The notes under the pieces were generated by a model, which saw only the letters and a program-made list of their open reading frames with translations, was not told where the DNA came from and searched no databases. From Ulva prolifera (lineage: Eukaryota > Chlorophyta > Ulvophyceae > Ulvales > Ulvaceae): a DNA stretch of 64,000 nt. The stretch lies in the NCBI GenBank assembly GCA_023078555.1, contig CM041196.1, positions 8,133,985-8,197,984 on the forward strand, given 5' to 3'. The translations under genes and the position numbers were made by a program. Shown in pieces: positions 34,383 to 46,613 of this stretch (position 1 is its first letter; every line of letters begins with the position of its first letter).

Positions 34383-35662
34383 ATGGCATCTTGCGCCGCT
34401 TCCCTGTCCTCACGTCAAGGCAGGTGCTGTCCGCACAAGCACCAATTCTCAGCTGGACTACGTGCGATCAAAGTCGAGCAGTCAGCGGGCGCTAGGCCAC
34501 GTCGCAGAGGCTGTGTGAGCAAGGCAGATGTAGCAGACGGGAAGCTAGCCACGATTGAAGACGTTCAGGCAGCACTCTCGCACAGGTGCCAGCCTGCTAC
34601 AGCCACTCCAGCGCTGCTGTGCCCTCAGCGTACCGTCCACAATGGCACTGGCTCATGAATGGGCTGTACAGTGCAAACGGTGCGCTTTGCTGAGACTGGA
34701 TCTCCGCAGTGCAGGGGCTTAACACTCTCTGTCAAGGACCTGGGACCACTGTATCGGATCACCTGCAGAAGAGGTGCGCCAGCCCCTCCGTGGGGCACAG
34801 TAGAACAGCCCTGACAGATTTTCTCAACCGCAACAGTGGGAACAGTCGGGTCCGCCGTGCAGACACAGATGGGGAGATCCTGGCGGTCACCAATGGCTGG
34901 ATCAACCCCCTTCCCCGCTTCATGCACTGTGAAACACTCCAGGTGTTTGGCAACCGGAAGAAAGGAGGCGTCCCCGGCGGTCTGCTGGGACTGGGCGTCT
35001 TTGTAGGAGTCGCCACTTTCGCATACGCCCGCAGCCAGGGCTGCGAACGGGCAGAGATCCTGGCCATCAACGACAGCGGTGCGCCCCACGTGCCAGGCGC
35101 TGCGCCCCTTGCGCAGCATGCACCCACTCACAGCTGCCACTGCTGCTATTCGCAGCTCCGCAGGCAGCTCTAGGTGCAGTTGCCATCCAGCCTCACAGAC
35201 TGCAGCGCCACTGGCCCTGCTCAGGCGACCTGCCACGCTCTGCCCGTTCCTATGCTCCCTCCCTCCCTTGCGCTGCTGCTGTCATGCGCTGCTGCCTTGT
35301 AACAGGTAACTCTGATGCATGAATTTGCTGCACCTGGGCACCCTCGGCATCCGCACATCCATCCATCCGCGTCCTCAAACCCTTGAGCACACACCCGGTC
35401 CAACAGGAGCGCACGGTATCCAGCGCATGTACTGCATGCGTGCGTAGCGGTGCGTGCAGACGAGCAGCACGCCCGGCTGCTGCGGTACTACCGATTCTTC
35501 GGCTTCAAGGCCGTCAAGACCGTCGGCGACGGCGGCCTGGCCGACCTGCCGGACCAGGTCGTGTGGGGCGGCGTCGGCACGCGCATGGACGCCGACACCG
35601 GCTTCATGCTGCGCCGCTGGAGCCCCGTCGTCATGCGGGCCCTCGCCAAGGGCCCGGAGTGA
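34383..35662 (+). CDS. GNAT-like plastid protein, uncharacterised
   Basis: Four exons, 34383-34585, 34715-34773, 34863-35078 and 35460-35662 (TGA), join in phase to 226 residues. Donors are GTGCCA, GTGCGC and GTGCGC. The start MASCAASLSSRQGRC followed by Lys/Arg/Ser-rich sequence looks like a chloroplast transit peptide. The mature part has EILAVTNGWINPLPRF, a hydrophobic GGVPGGLLGLGVFVGVATF segment, CERAEILAINDSDEQH, LLRYYRFFGFK and LVWGGVGTRMDAD-like ending (QVVWGGVGTRMDAD). The ARLLRYYRFFGF element resembles motif B of GNAT acetyltransferases, where a helix precedes GF. No clear acetyl-CoA loop was seen. An N-acyltransferase fold is the best guess, and no substrate can be inferred. Confidence 0.72.
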
Positions 35663-36746
35663 CGCGGCGTTGCTGGAGCTGAGGTGGCGGTGGTTCTCTT
35701 GGGCGCTGCGGGGGCCGCGCCGCAGTGAGGACAGATCTAGACAAAGTGGGGTGGGGTCGGTGGTGTCTGACGTGGCGGCCGTGGTGCGGGACACCATCGC
35801 AGTCGCTGCGAGCTGTCTGTGCGTGTGCTGGTGGGTGCGGCGATCACTGCTGCTTGAGCAGAGCCATGCGCCGTCGTGGGCCGTAGCTAGACCCTGGCGC
35901 TTCATGGCCGTTGCGGACGCGACGCAGTGGTCCTCGTGGCAGAGACGAGCCAGGATCTCTCTCGATCCATGTGGTTGACACTCAATGACGTGTGTACGGC
36001 AGTCAGCCCAGCTGGGTGTGGCGTCGCGTTGTGGCTGTGGGCCGCTGTCGCATGGGAGGATGACGGCTCACTGTAACAACTTGTGCGAGGGCCGCAAGGA
36101 CTACTGGGTGCAAGGAGTATGAGCAAATCCATCAGAGTTGAAAAAAGCATAATCGGGGCAGGTGAGCATGAGCTGCGCTACTCATGCTCACCAGCGCACA
36201 TGTATGTGGCCTTGTATACACTGGCCGCGAGCAGTGCGCGCCCAGACCCTAGAAGGACAGAAGAAGCTAGGCCCAGAAATAGGCTCACAGCAGGCCCTGG
36301 GTATCACACAAAGTATCTGGTCAGAGTCCACCTCGTCTGCAGCAGCATTGCGCCATGGCGGGGGTGTGAATTGCGTATGTAGCCTGTACGTTGTGACTCT
36401 GCGCGCGCTTGGGGAACCGAAACAGCCGCACGTGGTTTCATCTTGTAGCCTGCTTGGAGCATGCATTTTTGTGGGCCTGCCTTCAGCTTTAGAGCGCATT
36501 GCCGCTAGAACACACAACCTTAAACTGTGTGGACCCATCCCTGAAAGCTCCCTAGATCCAATAGGGGCATTGCCTGGACTCCCAACGACCTGTCCGCGTG
36601 TGCGGATTCCATCCGGCAGGCGACCACCACGGTGCTGCAGCAAGGTGTAACTGACGGATGGATTCGCAAGCACCGACACCTGGTGTAGCACGGACCGAGG
36701 CCCTGTGAAATGTGCACAACTGTGTGGAATTGTCTAGACGATTCCA

Positions 36747-36774
36747 GATAGCCACTCCAACTGGAGTGGCTATC
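36747..36774. repeat. perfect 12-bp inverted repeat with 4-base loop
   Basis: GATAGCCACTCC at 36747-36758 and its exact complement at 36763-36774, loop AACT. It lies just upstream of dispersed repeat copy B and may be part of the same element. Confidence 0.85.
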
Positions 36775-36782
36775 CAGGTGGG

Positions 36783-36881
36783 CTATCCCTTTCGCACATG
36801 TGGCCTCCGCCAGGTTGTCTGGAGTTGTCAATGTCCCAAACAAATACAGCTGAGTGAATCCAGATTGACTTTTACTTTACA
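36783..36881 (+). repeat. dispersed repeat, copy B
   Basis: Same order of blocks as copy A at 18566: CTAT..CTTTCGCAYATGTGG, GGAGTTGTCAATGTCC, CAGCT, AATCCAGATT and TTTACTTTAC. Divergence is substantial outside these blocks. Confidence 0.55.
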
Positions 36882-37010
36882 TTGTCACAAACGACCAGTG
36901 CTACAATGAGCCACATCGGCTCGCTCGGGTATTGTACACTGCCTGTCAGAACGGTGGCCAGCACTGGTGTACAAGCACCTGCTGCACGGCTCCGAATGGC
37001 ATCTCTGTGA

Positions 37011-37031
37011 AATGTATCACACTGATACATT
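37011..37031. repeat. 9-bp inverted repeat
   Basis: AATGTATCA, loop CAC, TGATACATT; a short perfect hairpin just ahead of the 80-bp tandem array. Confidence 0.7.
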
Positions 37032-37074
37032 CTCTTCATCATCAACAACTTCCTATCGCAGTCATGACTCTCAT

Positions 37075-37350
37075 CAGCTCACACAGGGGCATTGTGTGTC
37101 TGAGCCCTGGAGGCTGTCAAATCACTACCTACCTAGCCCAGTGACAACTTTCCTCAGCTCACACAGGGGCATTCTGTGTCTGAGCCCTGGAGGCTGTCAA
37201 ATCACTACCTACCTAGCCCAGTGACAACTTTCCTCAGCTCACACAGGGGCATTCTGTGTCTGAGCCCTGGAGGCTGTCAAATCACTACCTACCTAGCCCA
37301 GTGACAACTTTCCTCAGCTCACACAGGGGCATTCTGTGTCTGAGCCCTGG
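37075..37350. repeat. 80-bp tandem repeat, about 3.4 copies
   Basis: Units start at 37075, 37155, 37235 and 37315, each beginning CAGCTCACACAGGGGCATT. Copies 2-4 are identical over their shared length and copy 1 differs at a few bases. The last copy breaks off after CTGAGCCCTGG. Near identity points to recent expansion or concerted evolution. Confidence 0.93.
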
Positions 37351-37377
37351 AAATTGTGTGAAAACGTAAAGTGCCGC

Positions 37378-37482
37378 ACTGGCGGGGGAACTACCTACTG
37401 CAAAGCTCGAAGTCAACATGTTTCCATACTGCAACTGGACGTGCAGGCCATGCACTGGTGGGGGAACTACCTACTGCAAAGC
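37378..37482. repeat. direct repeat pair, offset 76 bp
   Basis: 29 bases at 37378-37406 recur at 37454-37482 with one difference (core GGGGGAACTACCTACTGC). It directly follows the 80-bp array, which also carries an ACTACCTACCTAG string. Confidence 0.85.
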
Positions 37483-37789
37483 ACACGAGCACACGGCAAG
37501 ACGGGCCGCTGCTGTGCAACCGCCGCCGGGCGGTCATACTGGTGCCGTACACACCCCTGAGGCTGCCTCCGCGCCCCCAAGTGGCCTGCAACCCCCTCCT
37601 TACCCCACCCATGGCTGATTCACGCAGCCGTCATGCATGGTGTTATTTGAATGAACATCTCGCTTCACGGTCGCGCACGCTGACGCTTCCTAAACCCCTC
37701 TCCACCGGCCGCTGTGTGCTTGCTTGCGGCGCACTCGAGTCGCTGCGCCGCAAGTGGCCGCTGCCTCCCCCCTCCCACTCCCATGCCAT

Positions 37790-38701
37790 CTACACATCCC
37801 AGCACGCGCTCAGCAGCACCGCAGCCACGCCCTTGCGCCGCAGCGCGCGCGGCACGCTCGCCACCAGCTGCACCATGCGCTCCTCTGCGGCGGCCACCTC
37901 GCCGCGGGCCGCCCCCAGCCGGCCCTCCAGCTCACCACAGCACCTCTCGGAGGCACTCACCCTGGCCGCCAGGTCCGCCACGCAGCGGCGCAGGTACCGC
38001 AGCTCGTCCTGGCGCTGAAGCTTGTGCTCGACGGGGGCCCTCAGCACCTCGTCCTCCACCGTGTCGATCGCACACCGCGTCTTTCCCAGGGCGTCCACCG
38101 TGGCGAGGTGCTGCTGTGCCTGCGCGGCGAGCTCCTCTGGGAGGGTGCGGGCGGCCTCAAAGGCGGCGTCATGGGCGTGCTCTGCCATGGCACACGCGTG
38201 AATTGCAGAGTACTCTGCCGCCGTCATCGCCAGGCCGGGCGGCACCCGGGCCAGCCGCGCCTGCTGTGCCGCATCCTCCGCCTCGCCCCGCTCCAGCTCG
38301 CGCGCTGCCGTTGCAAGGAGGGCGTCCAGCCGCAGCCGCTCGGCCCTGGCCAGCGCCTCCTCGCCGGTGGCCGCCCAGGCAGCGTCCTCGAGGAGGTAGT
38401 GCTCTGCGACGGTGGCGATGTCCCGATGGATGGCTTTGGCCATCTTCGTGGCTGCCAGGGTCGCTTCCGTCGGGGCCACCGCTCTCCTGACCACGTCCGG
38501 CACTCTGAACTGAGGCACAGCGAGGCGAGGCTGCGGCTTTGTGATGGTCGCCCGGGGGGCTGCAGCGGCGGCCTTACGCTGCACTCCGAGCGGCTTCCGA
38601 GCAGCCGCCTTGCCGGGGGCGCCAGAGCCCTCCTTGAACCTAGCCGGCTTCTTGATCTCCCGGCGGGGCCGTGCGTTCGCGATGTTCTGTACAGCGTCCA
38701 T
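37790..38701 (-). CDS. unknown 303-residue Ala-rich coiled-coil protein
   Basis: Single open exon on the minus strand from ATG at 38701 (MDAVQNIANARPRRE) to TAG at 37790. The N-terminal 70 residues are basic and Ala/Pro-rich (KKPARFKEG, GKAAARKPLG), like a nuclear or microtubule-binding tail. From about residue 75 to the end it is mostly helical and charged, with heptad-like stretches (EEALARAERLRLDALLATAARELERGE cut into helices, later LAARVSASERCCGELEGRL), so a coiled coil is likely. It ends ALRRKGVAAVLLSACWDV. No family is recognised. CATGCAG just before the ATG could be a splice acceptor, so an upstream exon is possible. GC is near 70%, against 50% on both sides, which supports coding. 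Confidence 0.6.
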   Translation of the reverse strand: MDAVQNIANARPRREIKKPARFKEGSGAPGKAAARKPLGVQRKAAAAAPRATITKPQPRLAVPQFRVPDVVRRAVAPTEATLAATKMAKAIHRDIATVAEHYLLEDAAWAATGEEALARAERLRLDALLATAARELERGEAEDAAQQARLARVPPGLAMTAAEYSAIHACAMAEHAHDAAFEAARTLPEELAAQAQQHLATVDALGKTRCAIDTVEDEVLRAPVEHKLQRQDELRYLRRCVADLAARVSASERCCGELEGRLGAARGEVAAAEERMVQLVASVPRALRRKGVAAVLLSACWDV

Positions 38702-41700
38702 GCCTGCATGCGCGAGCACATCCTCAGCTGCTGCAAGAGTGTCCACAGGATCTCCTAGCGCGGCTGGTCAATGTGTCTACAGGATGCCTGCGAGCTGACC
38801 AAGGAACGCCGAATTGCCTCGATCGCGATGCAAACAACATGTCGGCGCACTAAAGCATGAGCATGAAGGCTTCATGGGCGAATGTCACATGAAGCGGGAT
38901 CATTCAGGTACCGGCACAAGCGCCCAGCGGGTCAGTTCTGTTGCAGTGCAGCGCCGTGGATTGATCCGCTCCAAGAGTCGTGCACGTTCGGTCACAACAT
39001 CAACGACATCGCTGCGCTTAACTTCGCCGCAGCATCGTTGCGCTTCCCTCTTGCCAGACCCATCAGTTCAGCAACGATCGTGAGTGTTGAGATGGGAACA
39101 CTGCCACTTCCCCGAGTGCGTTCACGGCACAAACGCGTCGACACTCCACCTCCATGCTAGCACGAAGGACTCACTCGCGATGGTATGGTGCATGAACGTG
39201 GCCGTCGATCGGCAATCGAAACGCGAGGTGCACGTGCCCGAAATCGTGCCTGAGATCGTGCCCGCATCACATGTCGATCGGAAACAAGCCCCGTGTGCAA
39301 TGTACATCTTTGAAAGCGCTGATCTGGGCGATAAGGTCCCTGACCCATGCGCGGACCACAATTCATCAATCACACACTATGGAGCAGTCCTCGTTTGAAT
39401 AGCGACGCCGAGGAGCCTGACACCTTGAAAGTCGCGCATATATGATCCAAAACGCGCGTAGTCCGATAAATGACATCTAGAGTGAGGCTGTGACCTTGCA
39501 GGCTTGACATGCTTTCGTGCCAGCGCGTGCCAGTGCCGACAACATATACTGCTGACACTGTGCTCCGCCCACAATGATTGTATCATCATTCAGTACGTAT
39601 CAAAACCTCACTGAAAAAACATCAGGTAGCGGTCCGCCGGGCGGCTGAAATCCTTGCCCGAGCGATGGGCTGCGTCGCGACGCATGGACGAAAGCAAGAG
39701 TTTCGCACATCGGCCATCGCGGCACCGCTAGCCTAGCAACGCAAATCACGGGCCGTCTGTGAATGATTAAAATTGTTGCTCATTGCTAGAGCTGTCCGGA
39801 GCTCAGGTGGTGGTGGTGCTTGCAGGCGTGGACTTTCGAAATGCTCGTACGCCCATGGGCCTGAAGCAGTTCGCCAGTTCGCATGTGGACACCCAGCAGT
39901 GCACGTAGCAGAATCTCACCGTTAATTGCTCAAGTCGATGCTCAATTCGTGAAGCCCGGAGCGTTTGATCCTATCAGCTGCTGGAAACCTCGGCAGAAGT
40001 GCTGGAATTCGAAGCGGATCCTTCCTGCAGTTGCCAAAACGTGCGCCAACAGCCACCTGTGACAAAACGAGTATCAAGCCCCTGAATCAACACTGTGCGC
40101 CGGACTAGCTAGTCCTTCACCGTGGTGGCCATGGAGCAAAAACATTGCACGGGGGTCAGGTTTGTCGCGATATGTCACGAGATTACTCCCCAGCATGTGC
40201 CGGGCCTGTGCACGGCTCGAGTCTGGTTGCGAGTGTCTGAGTTGGGTCACGCAAATCTCCTCCCGCAAATCCACGCCACGCGAATGCAGGCAGCTGGATT
40301 GCTCTTTGAGCTCCGTACGGGGTAGCTGGTCTCAGCACTTCACCACGCACATGCAAACGACACGAGCGCGTTTCCACATCGAACATGTCGTGTACAGCCC
40401 CGCCTGTCAAGTACTGTCACATGCGCTGCCACACGTGCAAGGCTGCCTGACTCTGACATCCGACCACGCGAGTTGGACTGGCAGCCTGCTTCTACCGAGC
40501 GCCAGCGATGCACACCTGCCCCGGGAACATGTGCCTGAGGGGAGTCCCTTGGGCAGTTCTGGCGAGCCGCGCCCGAAGCGCCAGGCTCCTGGCCAACACG
40601 CGAGCAACTTTGTATTGCAATGTTCGTTTCAAATGCGTTGTTCGCCAGCTTCGAGCGGCTCTGTCATCCGTAGGCTCCTAGTTCGATAGTGGCAAGTAGC
40701 TGGCGAAGCTTTGTATGGCGCAAGCCAAACTTAGCGGATCAAGGTTTAGCTCACTGGCTATATGAAATGAATACATACTGCTCCGCTAGAGTGGTGCAGC
40801 CGTTTTCAACCCTCGGCCAGGTTACGGTCGCCTAATGCCTCAGACGCACCACCGCAAGGCCGCCCCTCCGGCACCACAGCATGGCCCTTCCCTTTATATT
40901 AAACATATCTTTAAATAGAGCTCAACTCTAGCCTGCTAGGCGCAGTCACACGCAAGGAGCCTTGATGGTCTCACAGATCACACCAGCCTGCATGATGGCA
41001 CTATGCACCGAACCGATGACGTCGTCGCCCGAAGAGACATCGCTTCGCTATTGTGCATGGCGTTGCGTATGGCTCGTCAGTCTCGGAAGGATTTGGCGTT
41101 CACGGTGCGTGCAAGCAGAGCAGGCCGGCAACCTGTCCAGTGTGGCCTCAGACAATCGTCCCGAACATGGTCAACTGCCAGCACCAACGGCGGTTCACAC
41201 GAGCTACCTCACAGCGCAGCCCCGTTTTCCGTTTTTGGATTCATGGTGGTCAGGTTGATGTGCTGTGATCACATCTGTTTCCACACTCAGCCATCCAACG
41301 GCATGCTTGTTGCCACAACCAGGTCATCTGCCACAACCAGGTCTGCCATCCGGCTCCTGCAATGCAAATCTCTATCAGCCCACAGAATTGACTTCTTTGG
41401 CCCAGAAGAACGTGATCAAGCCCGTCGGTAGGTCGCACTCACTGCCGTAGGCATGGCACAGTCGCCTGCTGCTGATAGGCAGCCATGGGTGTCCAGTGGT
41501 GGAGCAGGCAAGCCGTCACACACAGACAGCTGGCCAGCAGAACAGGTTGAGCAAGGTATTACACACGTTCGCATAGTTGTGATAATCACATACCCGCTCC
41601 ACCGGCCCCTGCAGACGCACGAGGCTCGCTGCGACACCAGCCAGACAGAAGCGTCACGCCACCCACACAACAGGTGTGGCGCTCGCGCCAGACACACTCC

Positions 41701-42338
41701 ACCGCCCGGCGGCTTCAGTCGCGGGCAGGGCACGTGTGGCTGGCCCATATCGCAGGCCTCTGCTCCACTACTGACCTCCCGGGCCGCGCAGGAGCCCGCC
41801 GAACACACCGCCGCACACTTCTTTGACGGATGTCTTTGTCACATTGCGTACCACGGACACGGGTTGAGCGTCGGAGAGCAGGGTGGGGAGCCGGGACGTC
41901 AGGACTGGCGCAGCCGGGAAGCGGCGGCTGAGCTGCCAGGGCACGCTATGAGTCTGGGAATGTGTCAGCATGCTCGCACTGCCACACCCCCCAGGGACAT
42001 GCATGCCGCTGGCGGCCGGGGCCGGGGTCGAGCCCCGTGCAAAGCTGCGGAGGTTGTCGAGATGCATGCACCGCAGCCGCCCACCGCAAAGCCCCCACGG
42101 CCACACCCTGGTGGCTGCCGAGACGCACCCCGCCACCCGCTGCGCCACCCATGGGCTGCACCTGCAGGCGCTAGACCTGCACGAATCTGACAGCGCTCGT
42201 GCCCACAGCACGCACAGCACGCGCCGCGGCTGCGGGACACCCTCACCATGGGCCCGGACGGGCCGCCGCTGCCCTCATCGGCCTCGCCGCAGGGCAGCGG
42301 CTGCCCACCTCATGTGGAGGGGCGTGCTGTGTGCTGTG
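38702..42338. other. long region without a convincing gene
   Basis: GC is near 50-55% and stops are frequent. An AT-rich patch (about 40892-40920, TATATTAAACATATC) stands out. No open frame shows a domain or splice pattern I can support. The right end should hold the 3' UTR of UDP-sugar pyrophosphorylase. Confidence 0.5.
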
Positions 42339-45300
42339 CTAGCACGGCGGCCGCCACTCCTCGCGGCGCTCCGCCGGCGAGAAGACGCGCGCGCCGGGCC
42401 GGTCCTCGTGCGCGTCGACCGTCACCGCGCCGGAGCGCACGTGCAGCAGCAGCCCCGCACGCTTCTGCATCTTGTAGCCGCGCACCCTGAAGCGCTCCTC
42501 CGCGGGGCCGTCCTCTGGCGCCGCCTCCTGCACACATGCATGCGCGCGTCGCGCGGCCTGGAGTGACCGGCAGCGCAGCTCAAACGGAGCGGCGGTGGGG
42601 CAGATCACGCAGCATGCAGAGCGCACCAGCGTCCAGCCCTGGTTGCGGACGACGAGGCTGCGCACAGTCAGCGAGGCGCCCGGCTCGACGACCACGAGCA
42701 GCGCGCCGTCGATGTCGAGGTGCTCAAACACCGCGTCGCCGCACACGACGAGCGCGGAGCGCTGCGTCAGCGTGACACGCGCCGGCTGCGGGAACCGCTC
42801 CTGCACGGCACCACCGCATGACACGCATGCATGTGCACAGTCGGCGGTCGAGGGGGGCGTGCGGCAACTGGGTGCATGGCGTGCGGAGGCGGGTGGGCGC
42901 TGCACGCACCCGGATCTCGGCGAGGGAGCAGACGAAGGACGGCGAGAAGGAGATGAAGGGGCACATCGTGACGTCGAGGCCGTTGAAGGTCGCGCGCGAG
43001 CCGTTCGTGACCGTCGCACCAGCTGCGCGCAGCAGGCGCCCCCATGCATCATAGATGCTGAACTCGGCGTGCGTCGCGCTGTGCGTCGGCGCGTTCTGCT
43101 GCGCCTTCGCGCGGGCCTCTGCCGGGGAATTCTTCACAGGCATGTATGTCGCCCACACCTGAACGGCACACGGCCGATGCTGAGACTGGATCGCGGAGCA
43201 TGCAGAGACAGCTGCCAGCACGCGGCGCACGCAGGCCCGGAACAGCAGATGCAGCGTGTGAGGGACGCGGCGTGGCTCGAGCACACGACTGACTGCGCCC
43301 TGCAGCCAGGCACGCGAGCAGCGACAGCGGCACTGTGCGTGTACGCGGACTGCAGCGCTCTTCGAAGCGCAGCACAGCGCAGCAGGGGGGGGTGGCACCT
43401 CCTTGATGGTCGTGAAGCCGACGGTGGCGGTGGCGGGCAGCGCCTTGGGGTAGTCCTGCATCATGCACTCGAGGCGCGCAGGCTTCTTGAAGGCGGCGCG
43501 CGACGCGTCCTTGAACTTCGGGTTGACAAACTCCGCGATGACGCCGCCGGTGGCCTCGAGCTGCTGGCAGTAGGTGTCCAGCTTGAGCACGAGCTGGTTG
43601 ATGTTGCCGGGGAAGGGCGAGAAGCCGCTGCTGTCGTTGACGTCGCCTGCAGGCCATTCGCCGCGTCACGCTGCGGCCGTGCGCAAGCGCCGCGGCATGC
43701 GTGCATGACTGGCACCAATGCCGCTCCGGGCCTTGCAAGACTGCGGCACCCAGGGCGGGGCGCCGCGTCCCGAATACACGCCCGGCACCCGCGTCGACGC
43801 GGCACATGCCGGTGTGCGCAACATGTGCTGACCCCGCGGGGCATACACAGCATGCGCAGCGTGCAGCTGCCGGATGGTGTGAGAGGGGGGGCACACCTTC
43901 AGGGTTGACCGTGGCGCGCAGCAGCGGGTCCAGCTGGTTGTACTCGACATTGATCGTCATGCATGCGCCGTCCGCGTGTCGCAGCGTGCAGATCGCGCCG
44001 ATCGCCTCCTTCGCCACCCGCGGCACACAGAGGCTGTTCATGTCCCACTGCTTCTCCTGACTCACACCTGCGCAGCCGCCGCGCTGTGCCTCGCCTGCGC
44101 GCTATATGCATGCATGTACATAAGTGATGGCGTGGGGGGGGGGGCTGAGAGACGGCCGGCGGCCGCCGTGCGTGTCCCCCACAACATCGGCACGGTCCGG
44201 GGATCCCTCGCTGAACTGAAGGCGTCTCAACTTTGCGCGCGAGGCAGGGACAGGGGATAACAGAAACTTGACAGAGAATCACGCAAACGCGATGTGCCCT
44301 GTGCGCGGTGGCGGCCAGGCTGGGGGGGGGGGGGGGGGCACCGAGGGTGGGCAGGAGGCCGCGGAAGACCATGGCGTTGGTGTCCTGGAAGAACGCGACC
44401 CACTTAAAGCCGTCCGCGGCCCACTGCCGCGCGAGGCCGTGCTGATGCAGCAGCGCATGCACGTCGCCGTGGCCGTGGGGCTTCACCTCGAGCGCGTACG
44501 GGTCCGCCGTCTCGAGCGCGAGGTGGCCACCGGGGTCCGCGAGGCATGGCACCCGGCCCTGCCGCACGAGCGTGACCTGCCGCGGCCGCGCGCCGAAGTA
44601 GTCGGCGCGCTGCAGCAGCGCAGCCGTCGCGTCGTGCGTGTCGTCCGAGGTCATGATCGCCAGCGGCAGAGGCTTGCGGGCGCCGCTGCCGCGCTGCAGC
44701 GCGAGGAGGGAGTGGATGTAGTGCTCGAGGAAGCACGTCATGCTGGCGGTGTCCACAGGGAGCGACACCTGCATGCATATGTGGGCGGCTATAGCGAGCG
44801 CGATCATTTCGCCTGCGAGGCACACGCATGACCCCACGCAACGCCCTGCAAGTGCACCGATTGTCACAGTATCGCTCTTTGGTGCACCGCTGGTCATCCA
44901 CATTGTAGAGAGTGAAAAGCCGTGCTGCATGGGAGAGCCGGCCGGCAGGCAGGCAAGGGGGTTCGGTGGCAGAAGCGCGGCGCGGGTGTGTTCCGGGAGA
45001 GAGGGGGGCCTGGCACCTTGATGCCGCTGTAGCCGAGGCGCTCGCCGAGGCCCCCCGCGACGAGCACGAACGCCGTGTGCTGCGCGGTCTGCAGCCCGAG
45101 CTCCTCGTACGCCTCGAACTCGGCGCGCGCGGCCGGCGCGACGCTCAGCGTCACGCCGGACGGGACCTCCGGGACGTAGCCGGCGTACGGGTTGTCGCCG
45201 CGGCAGGCCGCGTCGAGGAGGCGGCGCGCGTTGGTGATGTAGGCGCGCAGGCCGCCGGGGTACGCGGCGTCGACGGTCGCCAGCTGCCGCGCGAGCGAGC

Positions 45301-46151
45301 GCTTGCGGTCGTCATGCGTGCCGACCTCTGCCCAGAAGCCCAGCACGTGGCCCTGGCCCTCCTCCATCAGCATTTGTAGCAGCGCCTGCGCATCAGCCAA
45401 GTTAGTGTCGGGGAGCTGGGAACAGGGGGGTTTGCCGGTGGTTGTGTCCCAGGAGGCTGGTGTGAAGGGGGAGCGGGGGCGTGTGCGTACGAGTTCTTTC
45501 TGGGACAACAGGCGCTCGTTGCCCTTGAGGAGCTCCCGCTGCCTCTCTGTGAGCTCCACATCTTCTTCCGTCCGCCGTAGCAGAAGCCTCCATAGCCGTT
45601 GCAGGATTTTGGTGGGTCTAAGAGGTGCCTCTGGAGCAGCGATGGTGGCAACCAGTGCCAGCAGAGCCCCTGCACGCCAGTGAACCTGTGTCCCAGGCTG
45701 AACTCCTCGAAAGAAGATACTCACTCGCTTTGCGTTTACCACTTCCGCAGCGACACTTATATCGCGTGTGTCGCGTGCACTCGCTCGTGATTCGATCGAA
45801 CGCTGACTCGACACGCTTCATCTCGGCAGGCAGCGACTGCCGCCAAGCGCATCAGCCCATTGTCATAGATGGCAGCAGATGCCAGGCGCATCGTTGTGGG
45901 TGAAAGAATACAGCGGCCGTGGCAGACGGTGTTCGGTCAGCAGAATCACTTGCCTGGTCCGCCTTGCGCGCCCGAAATCCGCTCATATCACTCCGGCACA
46001 CAGCATACAAAATATATGCGAGAATTATGGTGATCTGGGCCGCCTGTGAAAGCGGGAGGCAGCATACGTGCTGATCAAACGGAGCAAAGGTGAAGAAGTG
46101 CTCACCTGCGCCCAGCGCCAGAGATCGACCGGACGTTATGGCTGTAGCCAT
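42339..46151 (-). CDS. USP: UDP-sugar pyrophosphorylase (USP, EC 2.7.7.64)
   Basis: Makes UDP-sugars from UTP and many sugar 1-phosphates; plant-type salvage enzyme. Nine minus-strand exons: 46151-46106, 45669-45491, 45385-45017, 44768-44342, 44067-43897, 43646-43399, 43158-42910, 42800-42627 and 42527-42339, all in phase, 683 residues (Arabidopsis USP is 614). Motifs in order: [16 protein letters not shown] nucleotide loop, [73 protein letters not shown], then the C-terminal beta-helix ([23 protein letters not shown]). Everything from exon 3 on is firm. Exons 1-2 are inferred: an ATG at 46151 with donor GTGAGC gives [16 protein letters not shown] joined to [15 protein letters not shown], a hydrophobic leader not expected in the cytosolic plant enzyme. 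A run of 17 C (minus strand) begins 3 nt inside intron 4. Confidence 0.93.
44322..44338. repeat. homopolymer run of 17 G (C on the coding strand)
   Basis: It lies immediately after the 5' splice site of the USP intron that follows exon 4, so the minus-strand intron begins GTGCC followed by the C run. It may be an assembly-sensitive site. Confidence 0.85.
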
Positions 46152-46613
46152 CACAGCGCAACCACTTCCTAATGACCTGTTGCGCACCTATGCCATCAAA
46201 CGCGTCCTAAAAGCGTTGCGAACACAAACTTCCGAGGAGCTGGCAATCTCGAGAGACAAATCACAAGTGTTACTGCGTGACGAACAACATTGACTGAAAA
46301 GAACTGTGCCGCTGAACAGACGCAAGTTGTTGCTGGGCAATTGTGGAACAAGTGCTATGCGACCTGTGGATCCGGCAGACTGTCGCGGACACTGCTTGGT
46401 GCCGCGGAAGTGCAGACGCGGCTGCATGGATAAAGCAGGCGCGGCCTCCAGTGGCATTACCATGTCAAATCGGCTGCAACACATTATCAGAGATATTCTA
46501 CAAGCACCGGGGCCCGCTCTCGCAAATGCACTCCAGGCCTCGCGGTCTCCAGGCGCCCAGGCTGCCCACTCAGACACTGCACATCACCCGTCCACATGGA
46601 TATCCCCCCCCCG
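46152..46613. other. intergenic region between USP and CFAP57
   Basis: It holds the inferred USP promoter and the CFAP57 3' UTR; both genes are on the minus strand, tail of one to head of the other. No coding exon was seen. Confidence 0.45.

Larger units (their letters stand above)
35663..37789. other. repeat-rich intergenic region
   Basis: No coding exon recognised. It contains two hairpins, a dispersed repeat copy, an 80-bp tandem array and a second direct repeat, all listed separately. The first hundreds of bases should hold the 3' UTR of the GNAT-like gene. Confidence 0.55.

Noticed and set aside
45491..45814. A longer USP first exon beginning at 45814
   Set aside because: The codon there is GTG and a stop lies just upstream; a spliced ATG exon at 46151 fits better.
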